Assembly (NCBI GenBank): GCA_001687465.1
Contig: LVLI01000350.1
Span: 1-64,000 of the forward strand
DNA from: Halocafeteria seosinensis
Taxonomy: Eukaryota > Sar > Bigyra > Bicosoecida
DNA: 64,000 bases
Reading direction: 5' to 3'
Position numbers and translations under genes: made by a program. Below the pieces are notes generated by a model that was not told where the DNA came from, did not search any database, and saw only the letters and a list, made by a program, of their open reading frames with translations. This document shows, in pieces, positions 24,156 to 36,502 of the stretch (the first letter of the stretch is position 1; the number at the start of each line of letters is the position of its first letter).

Positions 24156-25088
24156 ATTGATTGGTTTCTCGGCACTCTATTTGTTACCCATTGAAACTAC
24201 ATGTACACAACACTTTGTAGCCCGTTGCTACTCCGATTGCGCCGAAACGAAGCGGGTGAATTGGGGGTGTGGGGCTCTGTGTTTGTGTCCGGACTCCGGA
24301 CCTCCATTCTGTCGGGGTGGGGAACCCCCTACGTTCCGACTTCTTCCGACCGTGTCGAGAACCACAATTGCTCGTTTCCACAGACTGAACACACCAAAAC
24401 AGCGACAACGTGACAAGAAGAACGATGCAGGATGATATGTTTCGAGGAAGACTGCCTCTGGGCCCACGGCACGCCGAGAAAGGGTCCGACCTGATGGGGT
24501 CGGAAACTCGTACGTTTTGTATCAAATCTTTAGAAAGTTTAGCAAAATGGACCACGACTACTTTCATGCAACGTGAAGACAGATAAACCTACTGTAACAA
24601 CCATCACTATTGGTGAACAGCCTCGTAGGGTGCCCGTATCTCTAGTTTCGTCTGACCGACAGTGCTGTATCCATTATCCATGCCAGATATCATGGCACTA
24701 CAGTATGTTTTAACAAATGACAATCATTTCGTGCTCAGTAGTCAGGCCATAAATTGCCAACTATCAACCTACACCCGTACGTACGCGAGGCACGAAGAGA
24801 ACTTTTATTCCCTCTGTGGGTTTTAGAGAACTTTCTATGTTACTGGCAAAACATTTAAAGAAAGGGAATCGCAAGGATGTGGTAGCGCAGCTACCATACA
24901 ACAGAAAGCGAGCTTAGGTACGCGGGCTGCTTCTAGTACTCGTGACGCCGCAAGTCAACCCGACGGAATGTTTGTCGCCTCCTCGGCTCCCTGGCTTGAT
25001 GAGGTGTATGTGCTGCATACTCATGGCTACTCGGCGTTTTGGCTGATTATAGGTGTGTACTTCCTAGGAAACGAAATATAGAAGCAAA
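24156..25088. other. Divergent intergenic region, 930 bp
   Basis: Lies between the divergent starts of the EF-hand-like gene and the DIX gene. Overlapping open frames at 24180-24570 on both strands have no family resemblance. A GC-rich patch (about 24250-24340) stands out. I see no RNA gene. Confidence 0.35.
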
Positions 25089-25974
25089 ATGTCGTCGTCG
25101 CAAGGTGGTAGAACCGTCACATATGTGTATTATTTCATCCCGGGAGACGGGGACACAGAAGAACATCCTAATGTGTTCCCCATTCCCAAGGCTTTAAAGT
25201 CTATTACAGTGCAGGATATACGTCAAGTAAGTGTTTGCGGTTGTCTCTTCTTTCAATAGACTTGGATATTTGCTTCATGGCTCTTGGTCTCCTCACAGCA
25301 CTTTCCACTTCCTGGCTCATACTTCTTCCGGTTTAAACAAGAGCATGGCAAAGGTCATGGTACGTGATTCACTCTCATATATTCTTTATTTTGGATGATT
25401 CATCATATTCGAATGGATAGCAGTGTGGTTGGACAATCAGGATCCTTCGGAAAGGGCTCCTATATACAGTGGAAGAATCTTTTGCAAGGTAGCACGGTTA
25501 AGTTTTGAAGATGCACGGATGGATAGTGCTAATCTGAATGAAGCATCTACGCCTATAGAGAGCACTCCAACGCCATCCCCAGTTTCTGCTGGAGCTGATA
25601 GAAACAACGCTTCACAAAGTCTCGCCACCGGCGAAAAAAGCCAATCTAGCGGCGGCCAGGCGAACCAGTCGCGTCCGTCAAAGCAAGAAGAGCATGGTGG
25701 AGACCTGTTAGGTATGGGCGGATCATCCAATGCCGCTGCAAATGGCAAGCAAAACACAGCCAAACAGCAACGTCAGGATGTTGATGATTTGGTAGATATC
25801 GACACGAAGAGGACTGCGAGTAGAGGTGGGACGACGAGCGGTATGGCCGAGTTTGAAGGCTTAGACTTTGGGGAGAAGACATCCCCAAATCGCAACCAAG
25901 GGTATAAAGGGAAGTCGAATCCGGCCAAGACAAAAGGGGAAGATCTGGAAGAAAACATATTCGGTTGGGTGTAA
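25089..25974 (+). CDS. DIX-like domain protein
   Basis: DIX domains (Dishevelled, Axin) and the related plant SOSEKI domain polymerise head to tail to build signalling or polarity assemblies. Exons 25089-25226, 25299-25359 and 25421-25974 join in phase to 250 residues. Residues about 8-95 fit the DIX pattern: TVTYVYYFIPGD (b1-b2), FPIPKALKSITVQDIRQHFP (b-strand then helix), GSYFFRFKQE (b3), a variable loop and IYSGRIFCKVARL (terminal strands). The remaining 155 residues are disordered with small acidic hydrophobic motifs (DLLGMGG, DDLVDIDTK, EFEGLDFGE, terminal NIFGWV) like those that bind clathrin adaptors. The fold call rests on the strand pattern and is likely but unproven. Confidence 0.65.
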
Positions 25975-26044
25975 TTATTTTTTCCTGCTATTCCGTATTT
26001 TTTGGAACTCGGTACTCTATGTCGACGACAACTATTTGGCCATA

Positions 26045-27461
26045 CTATTCCTCTTCTTCCTTTTCGAAGTCTTCCGAGTAGTCCTTCTTTTTCACTTCGT
26101 CCCAGTTAGTGCTAAGCGCTTTTCCGCCAGACGTAACCTGGAAACAATAAATGAAAGTGTTACGTCGAAAATTGCAGCACATTTATGTTGTTTGCTATGA
26201 TAAACTTACAAAGCTTTTAACCATGGCCCGGCGTGTGTCTTCGTCGGCGTCCCGATAAATACTTTGGAACAAGTGTTGGAGCCCCTTGTTACTATCTGTT
26301 TCATTCTTTGCTTCTTCCTCCTCCTCTTCCTCTATCTGCTTTTCTAACGCCGCCCAATTTTTCTTCTTGGGGACCGAAGAGGGATATGAGGCAGTTCCTT
26401 TGTCATTCGAACCAGCCGAGGTTTCCGCATCATCTTTCTCGTACGGATTGACACATGGCCACAATCCCGGCTTTGCCTTCTTGAGCGTTATATCTACGCT
26501 GGAATCATTAAAAGATGTCTCATATTCATCGGGAGCCACTTCGTCGTAGAACAGCACGTCTTGCATAAACTCTGAGCCCGTGCTCTGTGCAAGGGTCACA
26601 GAGAGTATTTTCTTTTTCACTTCTATTTCCGATTTCTCTTTTATCGCAGCCCGCGCAAAAATAGAAATCGTGAGGTGGGTTTCAGTCTGACTCCAGTCAT
26701 ACCTGCAAAGGGTTAAGAATGATCTAGTGGCACTGCCCAATGAGCTTTATCTGAATTCGTTTACCCACGTTTTTCGTAGCGGCCCTGTAGTGGTCATCAC
26801 CGACCGAGGTTTCTGGGGCACTGAGTCTGGCTGCGGGTTATTGACAGCAGCTGCACTTTTCATTTACGCCCAATATTATCCTTCTTAGCCGTAGATCAAC
26901 AGCAAAGACAAAGCTTACTTTTATTTGAAGCCGAAGCGGTGGGGGTAGAGTTCACTGTTGCTTGCTTGGGAGCAGCGCCGGCAGATGAACTCTTCTCGGG
27001 TTTCTTCGATGCATTGGCCGGTAGTTTATTCAGGAGTCGCTCAGTCTGTGCCCTGGGAACCTTCCCTAGAGAATGACGGGAAGAAGAAAGGGCGGATTCA
27101 AAGGAAACTCGTGCCGCCTCAGGTTCATTAAGCTCATATAGAGCTTCTCTGTTGGTGTATCAACTTCCAAGGCATTTATCTCATTTGTTTGCAGCTTTAA
27201 GGACACAGATTATACGTACCCTTTCCGGTAGTGAGCCATAGCATTAGCATCATCTAATTCGATCGCTCTCGTGCTGTCTTCCAAGGAGTCCTCGAATTGC
27301 TGATTCTTGCTGTAGGCAGCGGCTCTCTTCGTCAAAAGATACGACGATTCCCCCAACTTCTGCAGCGCTTGCGTGTATAACTCGATGGCCGCGGGGTAAT
27401 CTTCATCAGTAAAGCTGTCATTGGCCTGGATGACCAGGGTATCCTCGGAGGGCTTTGACAT
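26045..27461 (-). CDS. SUGT1: SGT1, HSP90 co-chaperone
   Basis: SGT1 links HSP90 to SCF ubiquitin ligases, kinetochore assembly and NLR-type receptors. Five exons join in phase: 27461-27220, 27148-26919, 26850-26769, 26702-26210 and 26137-26045, giving 379 residues. The N-terminal TPR domain reads QANDSFTDEDYPAAIELYTQ, then AMAHYRKGEALYEL. The CS domain begins KTYDWSQTETHLTISIFARA. The SGS domain follows with DADEDTRRAMVKSF and ends VTSGGKALSTNWDEVKKKDY with an acidic tail. One intron uses a weaker GTGGGT donor. The start is the first in-frame ATG (MSKPSEDTLV). All three domains are intact. Confidence 0.96.
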
Positions 27462-28008
27462 GTTGATTTTTCGAGAGCAATTTATCAAAATTCACGCGTA
27501 TACGCTTGACGTAAAGGGAAGAAGGAAGTCAATCCACAAAGTTTCTTCCTTTCTTCTATTTCCGGAAGAAGTCTCGCACTAGATTTCTTTCTCCCTTTTA
27601 CCCAACGCGGAACAAGCAGCGGTAGCAATTAAATCTTCCTTTCCTTTCCGTGCTTCGGTACAAACGACCTACTGAAACTAGTCTTGGACATCAATTGAGT
27701 CTCTTGAGACTTTTAGGACCGTAAGTGGCGAGGTTGAAGTTAACCATCCCGAAGACAACAAACAAATGTTTCACTTTCGCAACACGAGCTTAAGCAGTCT
27801 TTATCATCCTGTATGGAGAGGGTCTGACGACCGTTGAACCATCCCCAAATAGCAGAATTGTGGTGTAAGAAGTGTGTAGCTGGTGGTCATTGAGCATTCG
27901 TTTTGTTTATGAAGGGTACAGTAACTTAACGGCTTCTTGAGGACGCAGTCAGCCTGGCATACGAGGCGTATTTAAGGTTAGAGTGACCATTTACGTGTCT
28001 CACCTACG
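27462..28008. other. Divergent promoter, SGT1 / OB-fold gene
   Basis: About 550 bp between two divergent start codons. Pyrimidine/purine-rich tracts with TTCC/GGAA words (27510-27600) are the only visible pattern. Confidence 0.4.
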
Positions 28009-31000
28009 ATGTCTGAAGGTGGACCGCCCCTTACACGACGCCGTGCGGCGTCTGTCGGAGGAATGCGCACGGACAGGCGAGAAAGACGGCGGCTGAGAAT
28101 GGAATCCGAGCGATCCTCCGCCAGCGCTTCCAGCTCTCGATTGACCAGGAAAGACAGTGATAGAGGAGATGCTCACAAGAGAAACTCTGCTGTTGTGGAG
28201 GAGTCGGCCAATGGCAGTGAGGGCTCAAAGAGAGCTCGAAGAGTACCTCAAGCGTCCGCATCGGCACACTCGACGAAACGTAATCGTTTTCAGAAGAATG
28301 AGCGTAGAGACTACTTGATGGATTGCACAGAGTTACCAGCTGGTGCAGCGCGTGATGTGAACATATTTTGCCGTGTTATCGGAATAAGACGATGTGAGTA
28401 CAGAATGAAGGTTGTGAGCGTTTGACGTTTGTGAACCACTTGTGGGAGTGACCATGCAGACCGGCCTGACGACGCTATAAAGCTATGTTTCGAAGACGAC
28501 TTTATGACGGAGGATTCAAGGAATGGAGTCTCGTCCAGTGATAATAACGAATATCTTAAATTGGACAAATACGCCATCTACGGTGATAATGAGTCATTGT
28601 TGACGGTATTCCCTAGAAACTGTTTCGACGTGATCGTTTGGGATGGGCAAACCAGTGTAAGTTGAAACCCGCCTTCTATCTATTGCAATTACCCACCCCT
28701 CATTAAAAGAAGAATGTTCGCCTCCGCAGCTGGGGCTCGTAGTTCACCCTAAATTCAGTGACGTTATTCATAAGGGAATCATAGCACTCGATTCAGCCAT
28801 CCAGGTACGGAAGTGTTCCTTCTCAAGAAAGTTATCTATTCTTATGCGACATATATCTTGAATCAGATTCTCTCGGTGGTGGCGTATCATCTCCCTGGCT
28901 CTTTAGAAAAGAAGGAGGGGACTGTCATCACAGACTTAAGATTACTGTCCTCGACAAACCGCAGGGTCACTGCTCCTCAGCAGCTTCCGGTTAGTGGCAG
29001 TACATAACGAACGAGCATACCTTTCTCGAAGGCTGTCTTTTTTACATCGCTCTGCTTTTGTACAGACAAGTTACGAGCAGCATGAACTACTTCCGCGTCC
29101 GGCCCTTGCTAAACGGCCGCACTACCTCCCAATGCTCGCGGACGACTTAATGCAAGAAGTGTGGTCGTGGAAAGTCCTTAAGAAACGAATCAAAGCAGAT
29201 AATTCGGATTTTGAAAGGCCCACCACCCCTACACTTGTCGAGATAATGAATGCCGATAGAGTTGAGGTGGCTCGGCGGGCTGCCAAGGCTAGAGTTCGGG
29301 AATGTCTGAGAAGATTGTCCATAGCTGACACAACGGATATTGCGACCATGCTTGACAAATACTGGAATGGCGTATTGTTATCCTACTCCCAGGAACGTTT
29401 GGACGAGAATGATTTCGTGGATATCCCTTTAATTGGTCGTGTGGTTTGGGTTACAAGAGTCTTGTACTATGCCTCCAGCGGGTCAGTGAAAGAACCTTCA
29501 TACAAACTCAATATCAGACTAAGTAAGTTGATATCGTTACATATAAGTATGGGCTATATTACGACGATCTCACTTGAATTGGCTTGGAAACAGTGGATGC
29601 TTCGCACGGAATCGACGTTGTTTGCTGGGGACATGCATCCGCATTTTATGACGCTTCTCTGCGACGGATTGTACCAGGTAGTCTAATCGGCGTACGAGGC
29701 TATCGTAAAAAGAAATTCAGAGTCGGTGAGGTTTCACTTAACGAGAGTAATCCGACGCCTAACATTTTTTTGGTAAAGGAGCCTTGCGAGACGAGTCCAT
29801 CCTCCATGTTTCCTTTTTTGAGCTCGGATGATGCTCTTGCATCATATGTCCAAATGGTGTGTCGATTCCCTTTGCCCGAGTACCGGTGGACTGCAATGTC
29901 TTCACTGCAGTCAGTAAGCCGGGATACCGCGTTTAGCGTTGCGGGTCTTGTTACTAGCGTGGGGCCGGTTAAGAGGTGTACCTTGGATGTCATAGCGCGA
30001 GCTCGGCATCTCTCTGATACTCACAAAGGTGATCCCGGCCAAACAGTGTGGTTGACTTGCCGTAACATTACGTTACTTGACCATACAACCCGAAAGGAGC
30101 TTACGATTCTCCTTTTTGCCAATTCTGACGGCAGGCGTTTTTTCCGGTAAGTCCACTCCGCTGCAATGTCGATATAAGCTTACATTGATCTCAGATCCAA
30201 TGGAGTGCAGATTAAAGCCAGGAATTGTCATCGGGGTTTCCCATTTGGTGCTAGGCTCCAGCGAAGAACAGGCACCTTCTCTTGTGGCTGTTTCCTGTCC
30301 AGCAAGTAGGATCTTTGCGGCGAACGACCTCCAGCGACTGGCAGAACGCCACTCGAGTCTCAAGGGTGCTCTGAACACAGCCGGTGTAAGTGAAATGGGA
30401 GGCGTGGCCCCGCCATCGTATGAGTACCTTAAAGCTCTTGTGCAATGGGTCCAAGATATAGAGCATTCTGATCTATCCTTCAACGTCATCGGTAATCCAA
30501 GTGTTAAAGCCGTTGAAGACCTCGGGAGGGCACCTGCGATGAAACTAGATCATAGCAGTTTCACTGCTCTGACAGCATCTATGTCGGCGCAAATGAAAGG
30601 GACGACGCGCAATGACAAGAAGGGTGTATCCAGCGCCTTTAATCTGGGCGAAACATTGCTACTGTCCATACACGAAGATGTACCTGAGGTCTCGGAATCT
30701 ATCCCATCGGTGTATGAAGGAGGGCCTTTTGTCGTCAAACGAAGTTGTTCCCGTCCAAATTCTTTATCCGCATATCAAAAATTGCTTTCTTCAGCTGCCA
30801 GGCTTGTCAACAGCTACAGCGGAGACGTTGTAACTGAATCCATGGAAAGTGATGGACGGTGGGGTGCTAGTGTGCATGTAGGCAATGAGCAGGAACTCCC
30901 GCTTATGGATTTACGACGTATTCCGTCGGCTCTAAAACAGCTATTCTTACTTGAATCGTGTCAGGTAGTTTCTGTGGGACGTATCGTTGACTTCATTCCT

Positions 31001-31597
31001 CCAGAAGTCTGTAAGCTGGCCCTGTTTACGAAGAATGCCAGTCAAGCTACTGCGTCAGCAATTGCTGAAGGTAGAAAGAAGGTAACTGTTGTTCAAGCGG
31101 TGTCGCATCAGATGACTTGGTTATGGGAGACCTGTCACTGTCTGTTGATCACCGCCCTGCGTCTGTGGGCAGGAGTCTTGATAGTGGAGGATCTGAATCG
31201 ACAAGTGCAGGTGGCAGTGCTCGTTCCGGCTGTTCCAACATTCCCCATGAAAGACGAGTTACCGCGCCGATATAATCCGGATACGAGGTCAATGACGGAC
31301 TTATTTACCGACCCAGACAAATGCATCAATGAACCATGTGTCTCTAATAAAGCTGTCCGTTTTGCTGTTATGCAACATGTCGAGCTAGAGGATATTGATA
31401 GTTGCACCAGTTGGCTAGAACAGTACTTACCGGAAGGTCTGAAAGGGGGCTCCTTAGCAGAGATCGGTAACAATGCACGAAAGAGTAGCGTTCGTTTAGC
31501 ATTTTGCTTGGACTTAAGGAATAACGGAGCTCAACAGGGGGCATTTCCCCATTTAGAAACCGTATACGAACTAAACGATGACGGCGAAGGTGTGTGA
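28009..31597 (+). CDS. Large protein with probable multiple OB folds
   Basis: I cannot assign this to a named family. At least eight short-intron-separated exons can be chained from the ATG at 28009. The N-terminus is Arg/Ser-rich and disordered, then NIFCRVIGIR and LLTVFPRNCFDVIVWDGQTS look like OB-fold strands. Later segments repeat the OB pattern: IPLIGRVVWVTRVLYYASS, then FSVAGLVTSVGPVKRCTLDV leading to ELTILLFANSDGRRF and RLKPGIVIGVSHLVL. That last join uses a GTGCAG acceptor near 30206 and a 64-bp intron, which restores the frame. The strand-turn-strand order followed by LKPG is typical of OB domains in RPA, POT1 or CTC1-type single-stranded-DNA binders. Function is inferred from fold only. 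Confidence 0.45.
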
Positions 31598-31675
31598 TCG
31601 TGAAGGGTATACATACACTTTGAATGGTTGCGCTACAAATATAATACCGGAGGCTTAATTACAGTGTGTATAAAT

Positions 31676-34028
31676 TCATCGCCTACCACCTTTCTTACGT
31701 CTCTTACCACTCTTTTTCCCTGAGGCGGCTTCTTTTGCCGGTTGTTCCGACTGAGCTCTAGCGTCAAGGGATGCGGCTATCTTGGCATCCTCAGAACCAC
31801 CAGCGCCTTGAGCTCCACCTTTGTTCTCGTATTTCTTGGCTTTCTTTTTTCTGCGAGCGCGATTATACGATCGATCCAGCCTGGGTATCCACCTTTCTGG
31901 ATCCGGAGCAGGGAGCGGAACATTCGCTGACACTCGGGCAGCCTTCAGTTTTTGGATGTGTCTCTCACGCTGGCGCTCGCGTTGTCTACGTCGACGTTCA
32001 CGCGCTGCCTCAGTCTTATAGTTCTTACCCACTTTCTTTTGAGGTTCAACGACACCACCTCCTTTCGTAGGTGCTCCGATTTCTGGTTTCGAAATACGGG
32101 AGTCCCGGTTCCTGGTTCCACTGTCCCTGCCCCATGGTAATGTCTCTGTCACGATCGCAGCAGCATCGGGTGACGGTGGAATAGTACTCTTCACATTCCT
32201 GGAACAGGAGTGCTGGAATTTATTCAGCAATGTTTCTAAGTCCCCCACCGATTTCGAAGGGTTGCGTACATGGGCAGTAAATCGGCTAGCTTCCGCAAAC
32301 GCACCATTGAAGTCGTTTCCACTTTGTGCCGATAGCGTTCCAAGCTGCTCACATAAATCATCTACTCTTGAATAGCTTTCCCAGTCCAAATATACTGCAA
32401 TTCCAACACGCAGGACTTCTTGAAGTTGGGAGGATGAGGTTTGTCCATTCGCATAAGCTGTTTCGGTCTGTTGCATCACTTGCTTCAGTAGCTGCTCGCC
32501 CTGTTCTGCGGACACCTTTTCACAACGCATCTTCTGATAAAGCAAGGATGCCAAGACCGCAGCCTGGTAATATCTTTCAGATGACAACCGTTCCAAGAGC
32601 TTCGAGGATTGTCCCCACTCTCCACTCTTTCGGTGTTTTTCGGCGATGAAGATAGATGCTAGATCGCGCTCCCAAGGACTCCAGCTTTTTTGCACAGCCT
32701 CGGAAAAATCAAAATCTTCATGAGAGTCGTTCTTTTGGCCTTTTCGCTTTGTTCCCAAGAGTCCGTCAACGAGAAAAGGCACGGAGCTTTCGGGATATCG
32801 GGTTTGTAATTCCTTGGCGGCATAGCGACACTGTTCTTTTTTATTGAGTTGGAACAAAAGCACTAAGCGATTTAATTGAAGTTGTTTTACTTGCTCTGTT
32901 GTAAGTCTCTGTATTACAGTAGTTGAATTCAGCAGATGATCGACTTGTTTCAACGCTTCATACCATGCATGACGTCCGCCTAAGAGAGTGCTATTGGCGC
33001 AAGCAACACTGGAAATACTCTCGTCCTTCGTCTTCGATTGAACTAGAGCATACAGTTTCGATGCATCTTCAAAGAAGCCCAACTTGTGATACAAGACGGC
33101 CTTTTGAAGTAGGAACACTGAGACTTCCTCGTCTGTCTCCTCTTGGCTAGCGCCGTCCTTCTGCATTTCGGATATGCAAGTTTGCTGGGCTTTATCGAGC
33201 AAAGAAACACAATCCAAAGGCCGCCCCGATTTGAACGATGAACACGACTGGTTAAACAAGAGCTCGTAACTATCGTTGTTAAGACCGTTTCTAATCGCGG
33301 CTTGTACGTCCGTGTCCACGTCTTCACATTCGGAAGCTAAATCTGTGCACTTTCCATATCCTGCGTAGGCAGCAGAGAGATTCGCTAAACCTTCGGGCGA
33401 AGGATCATCCGCTTCCTCTTTAATCAGTTGTTCATAAACTTTGGCAGCCGCATCATAGTTTCCGCGACGGTACTCTGCTTGTCCTTTCAGCCAGAGTATA
33501 GACTGAGCGCTGCTAGAGTCGCCCGTTTCTAGCTTTGCTAGATCTTGCAAACAATCTTCAACCTGTCGCAGTATTCATAATATTCCCGTATTTTCCCAAT
33601 AGTGGATAACAACTAGGCAACTGGAACCTACTTGGTTTGCGCGATACCGTGCGTAGGCTCGTTCCATGGTGGGTGGTCCCGCAACTTTCGCGCCATTGGC
33701 AAACTGCACACAACCAGGAGTCCGATAATTGCGGTAATTCTCTAAAATATCATCAGTAAAGTGCCTTGTTCATCCAACAATACCTCTTTGGCTTGTATAC
33801 AGAGGTAGGCGTAGGTCCGACAAAGGTCCTTATCTTCCGGATTCTCATGCAGCACTGCATACCAGACCCAAACAGAGTTGAAGAGAGATCAAAATAGCTT
33901 CATTCAAGCGGTACGGGGATACTGAAAAAGGGCTTACTTTGCCTGCATAAGCGCATTGCTTCCTTAATGTCCCCTCCCTGGCCATCTTCGGAAGGGAGTA
34001 ATTTGGCCAATTGATCAAATTCAGTCAT
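31676..34028 (-). CDS. SRP72: Signal recognition particle subunit SRP72
   Basis: SRP72 binds SRP RNA with SRP68 and is needed for protein targeting to the ER. Four exons are visible. The first runs from the ATG at 34028 (MTEFDQLAKLLPSEDGQ). The second includes HENPEDKDLCRTYAYLCIQA, the third AYARYRANQ, and the last, large exon starts VEDCLQDLAK at about 33566. TPR repeats fill most of the protein (LKGQAEYRRGNYDAAAKVYE; GLANLSAAYAGYG). The C-terminus holds the SRP72 RNA-binding signature PDPERWIPRLDRSYNRARRK inside a Lys/Arg-rich tail. Domain order and length are as expected. The gene is divergent from the GT7 gene, with about 300 bp between starts. Confidence 0.94.
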
Positions 34029-34327
34029 TTTTCTCGCCGTTGCGTCCCACCACGAGAAGCTTCGGTTTTATATTTTATTGATGAGATATTCATGATCTCA
34101 TCAATCTGAATGGAAACAGAGGTGTGTAAGAGGCACCAAAATACCACTCTTCTTTAAGTGAAAGAAATATTTGTCGCCTCCATGGCACTTCAGATTCAAT
34201 TACGCCACCCATGCAGCATGGGCCATGCTCCTTTTGCTCCCCTATTAGTGACAAAATGCATTGTACAAGATCACGAGAATAGCTATTTCGTCCCAACCAT
34301 GGTGTTGTGTGTATCATTGTAGAGAAT

Positions 34328-36329
34328 ATGGCTTCTGGAACAGCATCCGCGTCGGCCCCCACGCAGCAGTATGTGACGGATATACACGCCATACAAGGTG
34401 CCGATTCCTCCACCAAGCACCTGAAATACGATACTAAGAGTGTATATTTAGGTGGGGTCAACATCCCCGAAGGAGCCCCGGAAATAGCCAAGGAATCCGA
34501 GGAGAAAAGAGAGGACACGCAGTGGTGGTGGGAGCAGAAACGAAAATTGTCACAGAATCGATGGGAGGAGGATTGGACGGCCGCCCAGGAGAATTTAAAG
34601 CATAATAAGTACTTATTCACGAACGAGAGTGCTCTCCTGAGCAGCGACGTTGCCGCAGCGATTTTCTCGTACATCGCTCAGTGGGACGAAGAACACCAGT
34701 CAGTGAACAAGTGTGGATTACAGGTAGAAGCAGAGAGGTATAAAGGATGCTTGATACTCAAATATATTCTTAGGAGTGGAGCGGGCGGTTGTCGTGCAGA
34801 GGAAGACAGTGAGAATGCCCTCTTGGCGGAGAATGACCACAGCCTTGGCATCTACAAGAAAACTCTTGGCCATCACCGATTTCTCATCCTGCAGCGACGA
34901 GTCCACATGGGATCCTCTTCCAGCGCTACTGGGAATCTTTCTATTCACCCGTGGTCGGAATCCACTAACTCAAGAACGGCCGTATTGGATTCACTACTGA
35001 CGTTCGAACTCAGCAAATTGCCCGAACATTCAGGGGGTCTACAGTATGACGGCTTACTAAGAAGGTTTGACATGCTACTGCACTTGGTGCGTAAACAAAC
35101 ATCATCTAAGGACACTGCGGCTTTTATTTTAGACCTTCAGAACAATGGGACGATTTCTATCGTTGATGGTGGTGGGAAAATCGGCAGCCCAATCCGAGAC
35201 AGCCTACTTCCATTATTTGTGGACCGGACACCTGCCCCAAAACGTAACACTAGTGATACGCCGGCACCCGGCACTTTGAAACGAGGGAAAGACGTATTGT
35301 CTCGACCCACTCGGTGGCAAGATGATGCGGGTAATAAAGTGAACCTAGCAATAATTGTGCCCTATCGAAACCAGCAGGAGCAAAACCGGGCGGATCAGCT
35401 CGATAAGTTCGCAAAAGAAATGCCCTATTATATAAGAACCTACTGCGATAGTTCGCGAGTTCCGAGCTTTCATATCTTCGTCATCGAACAAAGTGACGAT
35501 GGGTACAAATTTAACCGAGGAAAATTGTTGAACATTGGATATGCTATTGCTTTTGAATCAGGCAAAGATGGTGACAATGGTTTCAATGCGTTCTGTTTAC
35601 ACGATGTTGATCTCCTTCCAGGCCCTGAGTTAGCTGGTTTTTATAGCATGCGGCCAGAGCGACCGATACACATTGCCGCCGCGTGGGACCGGTATAAGAG
35701 TTTGCGGAATTATATAGGGGGGATCCTGACGTTAAGTGATGACATCTTTCGGAAGACCAATGGGTGAGTTGGTTTGAGTCTTCTACAATGACGTCTTATG
35801 GCTCGTAGACAAGGATGTGTATGCAGCCTTCCGAACAACTATTGGGGATGGGGAGGCGAAGACGACGAACTGTGGGATCGCTTGGTTGAGACAGGACATA
35901 GGCAAGTTGTCCGACCGAATCCAGAGAAGTACAAGAATTCTATTACAGACTTGGAGGATAAATTCATCCATACGAAAGGTGGGTTAGAGTGCTAAACCTT
36001 TTTAGCACCGGGCCTCTGTCTTATCGTTCCGATGCGGTAATTGTTATTACGCAGGTGGTATCCGAGCTGGCCAAACATTGAAGAAAGGAGGGAAGAGTGA
36101 ATTTCGTAATATGAGGAAACACGAATTGCGTGAACAACATGAGACGACATGGAGGAAAAACGGAATAAAGGATTTGGTATACCGCATTTTAGATCAGCGT
36201 TCGATGAACATGGATGTAACTGTGTATACAGTAGATCTCATGGGTGATCGCGACCCAGAGGCAGCCAAGTTATCCGAAGAGGTCAAAGAATACGGGCAAA
36301 ACTTTAAGAAAACCCGTCGTATGGATTAG
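34328..36329 (+). CDS. GT7-family beta-1,4-galactosyltransferase-like protein
   Basis: GT7 enzymes transfer galactose or GalNAc from UDP-sugars, usually in the Golgi. Exons 34328-35763, 35827-35978 and 36055-36329 join in phase to 620 residues. The catalytic half shows LAIIVPYRNQQEQ, FNRGKLLNIGYAIAFE, the metal-binding FCLHDVDLLPG (DVD), YIGGILTLSDDIFRKTNG and NNYWGWGGEDDELWDR, in the B4GalT order. The order and the GWGGEDDE motif fit B4GALT7-like enzymes best. Unusually, the N-terminal 330 residues have no hydrophobic signal anchor and carry an unrecognised region ending in a phosphorylatable-looking linker. An upstream exon supplying the anchor cannot be ruled out. The ATG is the first in frame. 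Confidence 0.85.
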
Positions 36330-36502
36330 ATGGTGCTGCGATTCGCTTGCAGCCCGGCATAGGTCAGTTAGCTTCATGAGTCAACGACCAATATAACCTT
36401 CACATTCCCACTATTCCTTCACAAGTCTTTCCATGGGCATTTTAGCCCTTTTTTTCTCTCGCGTAGATTCATCTAGAGGGCGAGGATAGCTGGTCTAACA
36501 AT

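Noticed and set aside
24180-24570. Overlapping open frames on both strands upstream of the DIX gene
   Set aside because: Both are GC-driven, short and without family resemblance or splice partners.
30077-30205. Reading the OB-fold protein through the acceptor at TTGATCTCAG
   Set aside because: That acceptor gives the wrong phase and a stop; the GTGCAG acceptor 19 bases later restores RLKPGIVIG and a 64-bp intron.
34723-34798. Possible intron in the GT7 gene between CGLQ and a GTGCAG acceptor
   Set aside because: Removing it shifts into a frame that looks non-coding, while the unspliced frame stays open and continues the protein.
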